Below, one piece after another: positions 37,434 through 46,937 of a stretch of DNA of 64,000 nt. A program made the translations under genes and the position numbers. The number at the start of each line of letters is the position of its first letter. Within the stretch, counting starts at the first letter, position 1. Under the pieces are notes generated by a model, which searched no databases, was not told the DNA's origin, and was given only the letters and a program-made list of their open reading frames with translations. This stretch comes from an uncultured Propionivibrio sp. (GTDB lineage Bacteria > Pseudomonadota > Gammaproteobacteria > Burkholderiales > Rhodocyclaceae). The stretch is taken from assembly GCF_963666255.1 (NCBI RefSeq), contig NZ_OY762656.1, forward strand, positions 186,001-250,000. Reading direction: 5' to 3'.

Positions 37434-38444
37434 TCAGCGCTGCGGGCCATCACCGCCAACGGAACCCAATTGAATATCCGTCGCGACCTGGACCAGGCTG
37501 CCGCCCGTGTTGTCTTCATGGCGGATTTTAACCGGCAACAGCAGATAATCATAAGCCAGCCACAGTTCGGTCGTATTCGAGCCCGGCGCGCGCAGGTGCA
37601 AAGTACGCACGCGCCCCAGTGGCAACTCGATTTCCTCGTCGCCGACCGCCTCCAGACGATAAACACCGACCTTGCGCCCGGTCGTGATCGTCAGGGAGCG
37701 CGCGATATGCGGATCGGGCATGAAGCCAAGATGAAAATTGAATGAAAGCAGATCTTGCGCGCCAGTCTCAAGCGCCAGCGGCTCGCCCTTGCCGACCCGA
37801 AGCGTTCCCTGCGCCCAGTCGAAATCGGCAACCTCGTCGCCATCGGCACCGTTGCGACGAATGACAAAGCGCTCGGGCTGCAGCCCTTCCGTCGTCAGCC
37901 GGCCGCGACTTTCCATGTCGATCCGGTAACGCTTGAAGAGCCAGACGACGCCGGTGGTTTCGGTGTGCAGCCGTAGCACATAGCGTCCGTCGGCCACCTC
38001 CCACTCGCTGACGGCACGGCCGATCTCAAAACCACTGTCGCCGCGGTCGACGCGATAGCGGATCCGGCCATAATCCGGCATCTCCGGCGGCGGCAGGACC
38101 TCTGCTGGCGGCGCCGACACCGTTTCGGTCGCGGAAGGCTCTGCCCCTGCCGCCGGGGCCGATTCGGCGGGAACGTGGCTGGACACCAGCCCTTCCGCAT
38201 CCGGCACCGTCATGACCGGCGTCGCCGCTGTCGCCTCACGGCGCGCACCGTGCCGCGGTTTTTTGACCGGGGTACGTGCCCGCTCTACGTCAGGCGCCTC
38301 GCGCAACGCTTTTGGCATGGGCCGCAATTCAGCCTGCAGGGGGATGTCCTCGTTTTCGGTCGGCAGGTCGATATCCGGACCGAATAACACCGCTGCATGC
38401 AAGCCGAGCGAGGCAGCAAAGGCGAGGATCAGGACGAAGGGCAT
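37434..38444 (-). CDS. DUF3108 periplasmic protein
   Basis: About 336 residues from the ATG at 38444; a start at 38474 is also in frame, and both overlap purN. The first helix (VLILAFAASLGLHAAVLFG) is an uncleaved anchor or signal, then comes a Pro/Ala-rich spacer to about 120. A C-terminal DUF3108 domain follows (RYRVDRGDSGFEIGRAVSEW, LLSFNFHLGFMPDP, LWLAYDYLLLPVKIRHED). The domain resembles a beta-sheet outer-membrane/periplasmic fold of unknown role. Confidence 0.75.
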   Translation of the reverse strand: MPFVLILAFAASLGLHAAVLFGPDIDLPTENEDIPLQAELRPMPKALREAPDVERARTPVKKPRHGARREATAATPVMTVPDAEGLVSSHVPAESAPAAGAEPSATETVSAPPAEVLPPPEMPDYGRIRYRVDRGDSGFEIGRAVSEWEVADGRYVLRLHTETTGVVWLFKRYRIDMESRGRLTTEGLQPERFVIRRNGADGDEVADFDWAQGTLRVGKGEPLALETGAQDLLSFNFHLGFMPDPHIARSLTITTGRKVGVYRLEAVGDEEIELPLGRVRTLHLRAPGSNTTELWLAYDYLLLPVKIRHEDNTGGSLVQVATDIQLGSVGGDGPQR

Positions 38445-39082
38445 GTCGGCGAGACGAGCCCCGGCGAAAGACACTGCGGCGCAGCCAGGCGCACGCGGCC
38501 ATTGACGAGGCTCAACCGATCCTCGACGAACCAGCGGATCGCTTCCGGATACAACAGATGTTCCTGGACAAGCACGCGCGCCGCCAGCGCCGCCTCGTCG
38601 TCGCCATCGACGACCGGCACCGCCGCCTGGGCGATGATCGGCCCGTGGTCAAGCGTCGGCGTGACGAAATGCACGGTACATCCGTGCACGCGCACACCGG
38701 CCGCCAGCGCCTGGCGATGCGTATGCAGACCAGGAAACAAGGGCAGCAGCGACGGGTGGATATTGATCATGCGGCCGGCGTAGCGCAGGACAAAATCATC
38801 AGTGAGGATACGCATGAAGCCAGCGAGCACGACGAGATCCGGGGAATACACGTCGATGGCTTCCGCCAGCGCGGAATCGAAGGACTCGCGGCTGGCGTGG
38901 GCGCGATGATCGATGACGCCGACCGGAATTCCACGCACGCGTGCTGCCGCCAGGCCGGGCGCATCCAGGCGATTCGAAAGGACGGCGACGACAGTTGCCG
39001 GCAGCACACCGGCTGCCACCGCGTCGAGAATCGACAGCATATTGCTGCCGCGTCCGGAAATAAGGATGACAATGCGTTTCAT
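38429..39082 (-). CDS. purN: Phosphoribosylglycinamide formyltransferase (GART)
   Basis: A 217-residue formyltransferase. Catalytic residues are visible in INIHPSLLPLFPG (Asn, His) and TLDHGPIIAQ (Asp), and the N-terminal GRGSNM loop binds GAR. It transfers formyl from 10-formyl-THF in the third step of purine synthesis. It overlaps the lipoprotein gene upstream by 4 bases and the DUF3108 gene downstream. Confidence 0.95.
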   Translation of the reverse strand: MKRIVILISGRGSNMLSILDAVAAGVLPATVVAVLSNRLDAPGLAAARVRGIPVGVIDHRAHASRESFDSALAEAIDVYSPDLVVLAGFMRILTDDFVLRYAGRMINIHPSLLPLFPGLHTHRQALAAGVRVHGCTVHFVTPTLDHGPIIAQAAVPVVDGDDEAALAARVLVQEHLLYPEAIRWFVEDRLSLVNGRVRLAAPQCLSPGLVSPTCPSS

Positions 39083-39798
39083 TTGAATCCCAAGGCTCCC
39101 ACCGGGAGGAAAACGGCGGCTGCGACGCTTTGCGTCAGCCGCGTCACGGAACGACCGTGCTTGTCGGCCATGACTTTCGACAGGGTATCGAGCTGACCGA
39201 TCAGGCGTCCGAACTCGCGTTCGAAGCTTAGATTGGGCTGCACCGGATCAAGTTCATTCGACAGCAGCACGAGTTCGCCGTTGGCGTCGCGCGACGAAGC
39301 CAGCTTCCAGATGGCGATCTCCATGTTGCGTGCGCAATTGTAGAGTTTCTGCTCGCTGAGGTCGTCGAGCAGGAAGAACTCCTGCTTGTACTCGAACGCC
39401 GCATGGACCATGCCAAGCAGACCGCTCATCAGGGCCAGTACCCGATCGCCGGAGTAGTCGGGCGAGAAGGCGAACAGGGCCGCGGCCCCTTCCCGGCGCC
39501 CGCCAAGCTCGGCAAAGTCGAAGCGCCCGGAGAACAGTCGCGCCATTGCGGCGTCGAGATTCGCCTGCCCGGCCTTGCGCCACTCGCGCGGATTGCGACG
39601 GTAGAGCTTTTCTGCGATGCGACGCAAGCCGGCAACCAACTCGGTGCGATGCGTGTCGATGACGCGATCGACCTCGGTCTTGGCCAGATAGCGCGCATCG
39701 AAATGCGTCTCGCGCTGACCGTCCGAGCCGACGCGCGTGGCGCAGGACGTCAGTAATGTGACCAACACCAGCGGAACCGCACGGTGCCGGAACATCAC
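39079..39798 (-). CDS. Uncharacterised lipoprotein
   Basis: A 239-residue protein with a lipoprotein signal peptide (VPLVLVTLLTSCATRV; lipobox LTSC, lipidated Cys at about 19). The mature part is mainly helical (RTELVAGLRRIAEKLYRRNP, AAFEYKQEFFLLDDLSEQKL) and hydrophilic, ending with a short hydrophobic stretch. No family is recognised with confidence. It lies between dedA and purN, tightly packed with both. Confidence 0.75.
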   Translation of the reverse strand: MMFRHRAVPLVLVTLLTSCATRVGSDGQRETHFDARYLAKTEVDRVIDTHRTELVAGLRRIAEKLYRRNPREWRKAGQANLDAAMARLFSGRFDFAELGGRREGAAALFAFSPDYSGDRVLALMSGLLGMVHAAFEYKQEFFLLDDLSEQKLYNCARNMEIAIWKLASSRDANGELVLLSNELDPVQPNLSFEREFGRLIGQLDTLSKVMADKHGRSVTRLTQSVAAAVFLPVGALGFK

Positions 39799-39800
39799 GC

Positions 39801-40436
39801 CTACCCCTTCCGGTGCTGCAGCCAGCCGACAAAGGCGGGCACGAGGGAAACAACGACGATCCCGACAATGACAACCGAGAGATTCTGCTTGACCCAGGGC
39901 AGATTGCCGAAGAAGTAGCCGACGAGCAGCAGCGAAACCACCCAGAGCGTGGCACCGACCAGGTTATAGACGCAAAAACGCAGGTAGTTCATGCGCCCGA
40001 CGCCGGCCACGAAGGGCGCGAAGGTGCGAAACAGCGGCAGGAAGCGCGAGAGCACCAGCGTCTTGCCGCCGTGCTTCTCGTAGAACGCCTCGGTCTTCTG
40101 CAGCGCCGCCTTGTTGAAGAACAGCGAGTCCTCCCATTTGAAGACGCGCGGGCCGATGTAACGGCCGATATGATAATTGAGCATGTTGCCAGCGGCAGCC
40201 GCAACCACCAGCAAGGCCAGCAACACCATGATATTCATGCCGCCGACCGCGGCCAGTGCCCCGGCGACGAAGAGCAGCGAGTCCCCCGGCAGGAAGGGCG
40301 TCACGACGAATCCCGTCTCGCTGAAGATGATCGCGAACAGGATCGCATAAATCCAGACGCCATATTGCTGGACGAGCACGGCAAGGTACTTGTCCAGGTG
40401 CAGGACGATGTCGATGAAGGCGGCCAAGTATTCCAT
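39801..40436 (-). CDS. DedA-family membrane protein
   Basis: A 211-residue DedA/SNARE-associated protein with about five membrane segments. Conserved motifs are FSETGFVVTPFLPGDSLLFV and SRFLPLFRTFAPFVAGVGRM. DedA proteins work in membrane lipid (undecaprenyl phosphate or phospholipid) translocation and support envelope stability. It heads the dedA-lipoprotein-purN-DUF3108-rsmB-mscS run. Confidence 0.9.
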   Translation of the reverse strand: MEYLAAFIDIVLHLDKYLAVLVQQYGVWIYAILFAIIFSETGFVVTPFLPGDSLLFVAGALAAVGGMNIMVLLALLVVAAAAGNMLNYHIGRYIGPRVFKWEDSLFFNKAALQKTEAFYEKHGGKTLVLSRFLPLFRTFAPFVAGVGRMNYLRFCVYNLVGATLWVVSLLLVGYFFGNLPWVKQNLSVVIVGIVVVSLVPAFVGWLQHRKG

Positions 40437-40487
40437 TGGAGACGGATTCCGAAAAATGGCCGATTCTACAGCAGGCCGGCCGCTTCC

Positions 40488-41102
40488 CTAAGCCCCCGGC
40501 TTGACCGGCGTGTTGGCAAGAACCTGCGCAAGTTCGACCGCCGTCTTGACGCCCATCTTCTCGAACAGGCTCGAACGATGGACTTCGACGGTGCGCATGC
40601 TGACATGCAGTTCGTCGGCGATCACCTTGTTGAGCTTGCCGGCGAGCACCCGCTCCATGACCTGGCGCTCACGCATGGAGAGTTGGCTCAGACGGTTGTT
40701 GATCGATTCGACCGACGCCGCGGCCGCACGCAGGGACTCGTCGTGCTTGAGCGCCTGGACGATACGGTCGACCAGTTGATTGTCATTGCAGGGCTTCTCG
40801 ACGAAATCGAAGGCGCCATGCTTGAGCGCAGCAACCGCCAGAGGCACATCGCCATGCCCGGTCAGGAAGATCACCGGCATTGTGCACCCGCGCTCGCGCA
40901 GGAGATCAAAGAGCGCGTTGCCGCTCATCCCGTCCATGCGGATGTCGAGCAGGATGCACCCGGCCATCTGCGGACTCCACATCTCAAGGAAGGCCTCGGC
41001 CGACGAGAATTCCAGACAGGGAATGCCTCGCGATTGCAACAGCCATCCGAGCGAATCCCGGATCGCTTCGTCATCATCAACAATATGGACGGTTGGGTTC
41101 AT
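40488..41102 (-). CDS. FixJ/NarL-type response regulator
   Basis: A 204-residue regulator with an N-terminal receiver (IVDDDEAIRDSLGWLL; phospho-acceptor Asp in ILLDIRMDGMSG; Lys in VEKPCNDN) and a C-terminal LuxR-type helix-turn-helix (MRERQVMERVLAGKLNKVIA, VSMRTVEVHRSSLFEKMGV). The start overlaps the kinase stop as ATGA, so they are a coupled pair. Its likely targets are the adjoining decarboxylase and dctP genes. Confidence 0.92.
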   Translation of the reverse strand: MNPTVHIVDDDEAIRDSLGWLLQSRGIPCLEFSSAEAFLEMWSPQMAGCILLDIRMDGMSGNALFDLLRERGCTMPVIFLTGHGDVPLAVAALKHGAFDFVEKPCNDNQLVDRIVQALKHDESLRAAAASVESINNRLSQLSMRERQVMERVLAGKLNKVIADELHVSMRTVEVHRSSLFEKMGVKTAVELAQVLANTPVKPGA

Positions 41103-43102
41103 TGCGGCGCAGTCGGTAATGAAATACTGAAAATGGTACCGCCTTTGAGATTATCTTCAACCCACAGGCGGCCACGATGAAATTCGATGATCGAACGGCA
41201 GATATTCAGTCCCATTCCCATGCCTTCCTGCTTGGTCGAGAAGAAGGGCGTGAACAGTCGTTCGCGGACAGACGGCGGAATGCCGGTACCACGATCGGCG
41301 ACGCGGATTCGCGCGTGGCCATCCTCGGTCAGCGCCAGGCGGATCGTCATGCGGCGGCGCTCCGGCGGAATGTCGTCGCTCATTGCGTCGATCGCATTGC
41401 GCATGAGGTTGAGCAGCACCTGTTCGAGCATGACCCGGTCGGCATAGAGCGTCACCGAAATTTCCGGGATCTTGCGGATGATCCGCACGTCATGAAGCTT
41501 GGCATCGGCCTCGATGAAGCCGATGCTGTCCTCGATGATCTCGACAAGATTACAGGGAGCGAGTTTCGGCTCGCTCTTGCGCACGAAATCATGTACCCGC
41601 CGGATGATGTGCCCGGCACGGCGCGCCTGAACCCCGAGCTTTTCCATGACGGTGCGCAACTCCTCGGAGGAGAAGTTTTCGCCCGAGAGTTTGTTGAGAC
41701 AGCCGGTGTTGTAACTCGTAATTGCCGCCAGCGGCTGGTTGAGTTCATGCGCCAATGACGATGCCATTTCGCCCATCGTCACCAGCCGGGACGTCTGCTG
41801 CAACTTCTCCTGCTGCTGACGCGCCAGTTCTTCGGAACGTTTGCGCTCGGTGACGTCAACGATCGAAGACATCCAGCCGGTCTGCCGTCCGTCGGCATCG
41901 ATCAGCGGTGCCTCATAAATCAGTGTATCGAAACGGGTGCCATCCTTGCGCATGAAGCGGATTTCCAGTCCTTCGCGCCGTTCTCCTTCCTGGACCAAGG
42001 CATCGGTCACCGTCTGGATCCGCTCCATTTCTTCGGGCGGCCAGAACGGCAGCGGCGGCCGTGCGTCGAGCAATTCCGCCTCGCTGAATCCGACCATCTG
42101 GCAGAACGCCGGATTGACGTAGGTGATGCGACCCTCAAGATCGCGGGCGCGCATGCCGATCGTCAGCGAATCCTCCATCGCCTTGCGGAACGCGTGCTCG
42201 GCGCGCAGCGCCTGTTCGGCCGCGATACGACGCTGGATATGCTTGCGCATCCGCCACAGACTGGCGAGCACGGCAGCCACCAGCGCGATCACCAGGCCGA
42301 TCAGGACGCGCTGGGCAAAGTCACCCTTGTCCGGATAGGCGTCGACGCGCAAGACAATGCCGAAACCGGGCGGCTCGAGCGGAATCGCATAATTGACCGA
42401 AGTCGTCACTTCGCCAAGCTTGGATTTCCCTGCGAGCGAATTGCCGTTGTTATCGAGAATCCGGACCTGGTATTTCTCCGAGAACCACCAGGGCACCAGC
42501 TGTTTGAGCAAGGAGTTGAACGAATAGACGCCGACCAGGGCGCCGCGGAAGCGTCCTTTTTCGAAAACCGGCGTGTAGACATTGAACTGATAGCCGGCGT
42601 CGGCCGAGTAGGCGTCGGTGTAGAGCGACTTGCCGAGCTTGCCGACCATGTCGACGGTCTGGCGTGAGATATCGTCGCGTTGCCCGTTGCCGGCCGGACG
42701 CGTCGAGTTGTGCACCGGATTGATCGCCTGGCGATGCCCCGCGGCATCGACCCAGACGATCTGCTGAAGGTCCGGATTGCTCTTCAGAAGATACTGCGTA
42801 CGCAACTGGAACAGCGCCACCTTGTGGCGCTCTTGCGCGAGATCGGCGGCCAGTTGTTCCAGATGTTCGCTGTTGCGTTCGATGTGAAAGCTGATGCTCT
42901 GTTCGAGCCAGAGCACGTCGGCGATCAAGGTCGAGCGCTGCTCGTCGGCCTCGTTCTGACGCAGCAGGAAATAGAGCGCGACCAGCAGGACGAGCAGCAA
43001 GCCCATCGCCAGCTTCAAGCCGATCAGATACCAGTTGGACCACCGGATCGACGACAGGATCTGGCCCTTTTTTCCGCCATTTTTGACCGATGCCGAGATC
43101 AT
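41099..43102 (-). CDS. PAS sensor histidine kinase with periplasmic CACHE-like domain
   Basis: A 667-residue kinase from the ATG at 43102, with GGTGAGGA just upstream. A membrane helix (about 27-50), a periplasmic sensor of about 220 residues (CACHE-like: YQFNVYTPVFEKGRFRGALV), a second helix (about 280-300), a PAS/PAC domain (GRITYVNPAFCQMVGFSEAE), a DctB/FixL-type dimerisation domain with phospho-His in MASSLAHELNQPLAAITSY, and a HATPase_c domain (NLMRNAIDAM, GMGMGLNICRSI). Such CACHE sensors often bind carboxylates. It is divergent in function from nothing nearby but sits beside the decarboxylase operon. Confidence 0.88.
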   Translation of the reverse strand: MISASVKNGGKKGQILSSIRWSNWYLIGLKLAMGLLLVLLVALYFLLRQNEADEQRSTLIADVLWLEQSISFHIERNSEHLEQLAADLAQERHKVALFQLRTQYLLKSNPDLQQIVWVDAAGHRQAINPVHNSTRPAGNGQRDDISRQTVDMVGKLGKSLYTDAYSADAGYQFNVYTPVFEKGRFRGALVGVYSFNSLLKQLVPWWFSEKYQVRILDNNGNSLAGKSKLGEVTTSVNYAIPLEPPGFGIVLRVDAYPDKGDFAQRVLIGLVIALVAAVLASLWRMRKHIQRRIAAEQALRAEHAFRKAMEDSLTIGMRARDLEGRITYVNPAFCQMVGFSEAELLDARPPLPFWPPEEMERIQTVTDALVQEGERREGLEIRFMRKDGTRFDTLIYEAPLIDADGRQTGWMSSIVDVTERKRSEELARQQQEKLQQTSRLVTMGEMASSLAHELNQPLAAITSYNTGCLNKLSGENFSSEELRTVMEKLGVQARRAGHIIRRVHDFVRKSEPKLAPCNLVEIIEDSIGFIEADAKLHDVRIIRKIPEISVTLYADRVMLEQVLLNLMRNAIDAMSDDIPPERRRMTIRLALTEDGHARIRVADRGTGIPPSVRERLFTPFFSTKQEGMGMGLNICRSIIEFHRGRLWVEDNLKGGTIFSISLPTAPQ

Positions 43103-43272
43103 GTCCTCACCACCTGCCAGGATTGCGATGCAACAGGCTCCACACCGCGGACAACCGCGACCGCGTGCAAGTACGCAACATTGGAAGCCAAGGATAAATG
43201 CATGGCCGGAGTTTACCGCAAAAGGACGTCCCGGTTCTCCCCCGTTCGATTTCGCCCAATACCCGCGCCCAT

Positions 43273-43301
43273 AAAAAAGCCCGCCGTGAGGCGGGCTTTT
43301 T
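43273..43301 (-). terminator. Terminator after the decarboxylase operon
   Basis: A 12-bp stem (AAAAAGCCCGCC and complement, 43274-43301) with loop GTGA is followed on the minus strand by a run of T. It begins about 23 bases past the oadB stop. The structure is nearly symmetric, so it may work in both directions. Confidence 0.88.
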
Positions 43302-43323
43302 GCATGACTACGGTTCGAACGGC

Positions 43324-44451
43324 TTAGCCGCCAGCACCCATCAGCGCCAGCACCACACCGCCGGCAACCACGGAGGCCACCTGACCCGCAGCGTTCGCAC
43401 CCATCGCGTGCATCAGCAGGAAGTTCTCGAAGTCCTCGTCCTGCGCCACGCGCTGGCAAACCCGCGCCGCCATCGGGAACGCGCTGATACCCGCCGCGCC
43501 GATGATCGGGTTCACCTTGCCGCCCGTCAGAACGTTCAGGATCTTCGCGAAGATCACCCCGGCCGCACAGTCAACACCGAACGCCAGAAGACCCAGACCC
43601 AGAATGAACAGCGTCGAGTACTTCAGGAAGTCCGTGCCAACCATCGTGCCGCCAACCGCCAGACCCAGGAACAAGGTCACCGTGTTCGCGATCTCGTTCG
43701 ACGAGGCCTTCGTCAGACGTTCCACCGCACCCGATTCCTTCATCAGGTTGCCCAGCATCAGCATGCCGATCAGCGGCGTCGCAAACGGCACCAGGATACC
43801 CACCATCACCGTCACGATGATCGGGAACATGATCCGCGTCCGCGTGCTGATCTTGCGCGACGCATACGGCATGCGGATCGCACGCTCATGCTTCGTCGTC
43901 AGCGCGTAAATCACCGGCGGCATGATGATCGGAACCAGCGACATGTAGCTGTACGCAGCCACCGTGATTGGCCCAAGCATATGCGGTGCAAGAATGCCCG
44001 ACACGTAGATCGACGTCGGTCCGTCAATCGCGCCAATGATACCGATCGAGGCCGCTTCCTTCTGCGTGAAGCCCAGAATCAGCGCCAGAATCAGCGTCAG
44101 GAAGATCCCGAACTGACCCGCAGCACCCAGCAGCACGAACTTCGGGTTCTCCAGCAGCGGTCCAAAGTCGGTCAGCGCACCAATCCCGATGAAGACCAGC
44201 AGCGGGAACATTTCGTTGCCCACGCCCATCTCGTACAGAATCTTCAGCATCCCGTCTTCGGCAATCAACGGCGACAGCGGCAGGTTGGCGAGCAGACAGC
44301 CCGCGCCAATCGGCAGCAGCAGCAGCGGTTCGTAGTCCTTGACGATCGCAAGATAGAACAGGACAAACGACACGCCGATCATGACCAGCGACTGCCATGT
44401 GACGCCATTGACGCCTTTCATGAGCAGGCCGATCGTTTCTTGATCGATCAT
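43324..44451 (-). CDS. mmdB: Na+-translocating decarboxylase beta subunit (MmdB/OadB)
   Basis: A 375-residue membrane protein of the OadB/MmdB/GcdB family. Typical motifs are IGALTDFGPLLENPKF, IIGAIDGPTSIYVSG (with the conserved Asp needed for Na+ transport), GNLMKESGAVERL and the C-terminal GANAAGQVASVVAGGVVLAL. It decarboxylates carboxybiotin and pumps Na+ out of the cell. It is the last gene of the operon, 2 bases after the biotin carrier. Confidence 0.94.
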   Translation of the reverse strand: MIDQETIGLLMKGVNGVTWQSLVMIGVSFVLFYLAIVKDYEPLLLLPIGAGCLLANLPLSPLIAEDGMLKILYEMGVGNEMFPLLVFIGIGALTDFGPLLENPKFVLLGAAGQFGIFLTLILALILGFTQKEAASIGIIGAIDGPTSIYVSGILAPHMLGPITVAAYSYMSLVPIIMPPVIYALTTKHERAIRMPYASRKISTRTRIMFPIIVTVMVGILVPFATPLIGMLMLGNLMKESGAVERLTKASSNEIANTVTLFLGLAVGGTMVGTDFLKYSTLFILGLGLLAFGVDCAAGVIFAKILNVLTGGKVNPIIGAAGISAFPMAARVCQRVAQDEDFENFLLMHAMGANAAGQVASVVAGGVVLALMGAGG

Positions 44452-44452
44452 C

Positions 44453-44950
44453 TCAGTCCTCCTTGAAGGTGACGATCACGTCGCCGTGACCGACACTTTG
44501 TCCCGCCGCCACGCACACTTCACCGATAACGCCGTCACGCGGCGCACCAATCACGTTGTGCATCTTCATCGCGTCCAGAATCGCCACTTGCTGACCACGT
44601 GCAACCTTGTCGCCAGCCTTGACATTCACTTCCAGAATCACGCCAGGCATCGGCGCCTTCAGCGCGCCCTTGCCGCCACCACCCGCCGGTTGCTTCTTCG
44701 GCGCAGCCGCAGCCGGAGCCGCAGCAGCAGGCGCAGCCGCAGCCGCCGGAGCAGCAGCCGGGGCAGCCTTCGGCGCCGGTGCCGGCGCAGCAGCAGCCGG
44801 CGCAATCGCCACGCCACCCACCGCCTGGTCTTCAGCCAGCGTCACAACGTACGCCTCGCCTCCAACCTGGACCTCGAACTGGTCGAAGTCCGTTTCCTGA
44901 ACGTCAACGACAAATTCCCTGTTGCCAATATTCAATGTATAGCGTCGCAT
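44453..44950 (-). CDS. mmdC: Biotin carrier subunit of the Na+-pumping decarboxylase
   Basis: A 165-residue protein from the ATG at 44950 (MRRYTLNIGNREF), with GAGAGGAAA upstream. An N-terminal segment, an Ala/Pro linker (about 50-85), then the biotinyl domain with biotin Lys in ILDAMKMHNVIGAP. Biotin is carboxylated by the transferase MmdA and delivered to MmdB. The start overlaps the gamma/delta subunit stop by one base (TAATG). Confidence 0.94.
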   Translation of the reverse strand: MRRYTLNIGNREFVVDVQETDFDQFEVQVGGEAYVVTLAEDQAVGGVAIAPAAAAPAPAPKAAPAAAPAAAAAPAAAAPAAAAPKKQPAGGGGKGALKAPMPGVILEVNVKAGDKVARGQQVAILDAMKMHNVIGAPRDGVIGEVCVAAGQSVGHGDVIVTFKED

Positions 44951-45348
44951 TATTTTCCTCTCGGGGTCCAAGTGTTGGTTTGACGAACTCGTCCTGCAGT
45001 TGCCCAGCGGCTGGGCTGCGTGCCCGGCCATGCGGTGCGCATCATGGGAGCGGCTTCGCCCCGCAGGATCATTTTGTGTTTCATGACGGCGACAGCAATC
45101 GCCGACACGAGGTCTGCCGCCATACCGTGAACGGTGTGGCTTTCGGGTGTTTGCGCCCCGACGGCATCATCTGCCACCGCCGCAATGGCTTCCGCCTCGT
45201 CCGTTGCTTCAATGCCCGACACTTCTTCCACTTCTTCCTTGTCGAGCTTGAGCACCAGCGTCAGCAGAACCCACAACAGCGCCAGCAGGGAGAAGACCAG
45301 TCCCATACCAAGAACGGTCATCTGTAAACCCCAGCCTAGATTCTCCAT
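44950..45348 (-). CDS. mmdD: Small membrane subunit (OadG/MmdD) of the decarboxylase
   Basis: A 132-residue protein with one N-terminal membrane helix (LGWGLQMTVLGMGLVFSLLA, then WVLLTLVLKL), an acidic linker and a C-terminal helical and basic tail (SRWATAGRVRQTN) seen in several delta subunits. It anchors the transferase to the membrane subunit and is needed for assembly. It follows mmdA by 35 bases. Confidence 0.85.
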   Translation of the reverse strand: MENLGWGLQMTVLGMGLVFSLLALLWVLLTLVLKLDKEEVEEVSGIEATDEAEAIAAVADDAVGAQTPESHTVHGMAADLVSAIAVAVMKHKMILRGEAAPMMRTAWPGTQPSRWATAGRVRQTNTWTPRGK

Positions 45349-45383
45349 TGTTTTCTCTCGCTATTAGTTGATGAAACGACCCA

Positions 45384-46937
45384 TTAAACCGGCATCAGAC
45401 CATGCTTGCGCGGCGGGTTCTGAGCGACCTTGGTGCGCAGGACTTCGAGCGCCAGGGCCAGACGCGGACGCGTTTCGGACGGTTCGATGACTTCATCGAT
45501 CTGACCGATGTCAGCAGCACGGTACGGGTTGAGGAATTCCTCACGATACGCGGCAAGGATTTCCTGCTCGCGCTTCTTCGGATCTTCGGCCTTCTTGATT
45601 TCGTCGCGGTACAGCACGTTAACCGCACCTTCGGCGCCCATAACGGCGATCTGTCCGGTCGGCCACGAGAACGCGAGGTCGGCACGCATCTGACGCGAGT
45701 TCATGGCGAGGTGAGCACCGCCGTAGGATTTGCGGGTGATGATGGAGACCATCGGCACGGTCGCTTCGCAGTAAGCGTAGAGAACCTTGGCGCCGTGACG
45801 GATGACACCGCCGTATTCCTGGCTGGTACCCGGCAGGAAGCCCGGGCAATCAACGAAGGTGACGATCGGCAGGTTGTAGGCGTCGGCGATGCGGATGTGA
45901 CGGGCGATCTTGTCGGAAGCGTCGATGTTCAGCGCGCCGGCCATGTGGCAAGGCTGGTTGGCGATGATGGCCACAGCGTAGCCATCCATGCGGGCAAAGC
46001 CGACGACGGCGTTCTGCGCATATTCCGGCTGGACTTCGAAGAAGCTGTCGCGGTCGAACACGGAAGCGATGACGTCGCGCATGTCGTACGGGCTGTTCGG
46101 GCCGTCCGGGATGATGCTGTTGAGCGACTCTTCCATGCGGCCGATCGAATCTTCCGGCACGATACGCGGGGCTTCTTCGTTGTTGTTCTGCGGCAGGTAC
46201 GAGAGCAGCTTCTTGACCATGTTGAGGCCGTCTTCTTCGCTCTCAGCGGCGAGGTGCGCCACACCGCTGGTGGCCATATGCACGCCGGCACCACCGAGGT
46301 CGTCGATCGACACTTGCTCGCCCGTCACCGACTTGATGACTTCCGGCCCGGTCAGGAACATGTAGCTCTTGCCCGCCATGATGATGAAGTCGGTCAGCGC
46401 CGGCGAGTAAACGGCACCACCGGCGCACGGCCCGAGGATAACCGAAATCTGCGGAATGACGCCCGAGGACTGAACGTTACGAACGAAGACTTCACCGTAG
46501 GCAGCCAGACTGCGCACGCCTTCCTGAATCCGCGCGCCGCCCGAGTCGCCGAGGCCGATGCAGGGGATGCCGGCTTCCAGGGCCTTGTCCATGATGCGGG
46601 TGATCTTTTGCGACTGGATTTCGGAGAACGAGCCACCGAGCACCGTGAAGTCCTGCGAGTAAATCGCGACGCGACGGCCGTTGATCTTGCCGAAACCGGT
46701 CACGACGGCATCGCCGGCGAAACGCTGCTTGTCCAGACCGAAGGTGGTCAGGTTGTGCGTCGCCATCATTCCAAATTCATGGAAAGAGCCTTCGTCAAGC
46801 AACAGGTTGATGCGCTCGCGGGCCGTCAGCTTGCCGCGCTCATGCTGAGCGTCGATCCGCTTTTGACCGCCTCCCAGCATCGCACCAGCACGCTTCTTGC
46901 GCATGCCCTCCAGCAGTTTATTTGTCATTCCTTCCAT
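45384..46937 (-). CDS. mmdA: Methylmalonyl-CoA decarboxylase carboxyltransferase subunit
   Basis: A 517-residue crotonase-fold carboxyltransferase of the PccB/MmdA family. Conserved acyl-CoA and biotin contact regions are GLGDSGGARIQEGV, GPCAGGAVYSPALTDF and DCPGFLPGTSQEYGGVIRHG. Length and type fit MmdA (about 510). OadA would be a TIM-barrel lyase and GcdA about 590 residues, so methylmalonyl-CoA is the best substrate call. It moves CO2 from methylmalonyl-CoA to biotin, producing propionyl-CoA. It is the first gene of mmdA-D-C-B. Confidence 0.9.
   Translation of the reverse strand: MEGMTNKLLEGMRKKRAGAMLGGGQKRIDAQHERGKLTARERINLLLDEGSFHEFGMMATHNLTTFGLDKQRFAGDAVVTGFGKINGRRVAIYSQDFTVLGGSFSEIQSQKITRIMDKALEAGIPCIGLGDSGGARIQEGVRSLAAYGEVFVRNVQSSGVIPQISVILGPCAGGAVYSPALTDFIIMAGKSYMFLTGPEVIKSVTGEQVSIDDLGGAGVHMATSGVAHLAAESEEDGLNMVKKLLSYLPQNNNEEAPRIVPEDSIGRMEESLNSIIPDGPNSPYDMRDVIASVFDRDSFFEVQPEYAQNAVVGFARMDGYAVAIIANQPCHMAGALNIDASDKIARHIRIADAYNLPIVTFVDCPGFLPGTSQEYGGVIRHGAKVLYAYCEATVPMVSIITRKSYGGAHLAMNSRQMRADLAFSWPTGQIAVMGAEGAVNVLYRDEIKKAEDPKKREQEILAAYREEFLNPYRAADIGQIDEVIEPSETRPRLALALEVLRTKVAQNPPRKHGLMPV

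Noticed and set aside
41099-43459. A 786-codon version of the PAS kinase
   Set aside because: The extension crosses the oadB terminator at 43273-43301 and part of oadB; ATG 43102 has a good ribosome site.
44640-44830. Ala/Pro-coding repeat in the biotin carrier as a DNA repeat element
   Set aside because: It is the flexible linker normal for biotin carrier proteins, coded by GC-rich triplets.
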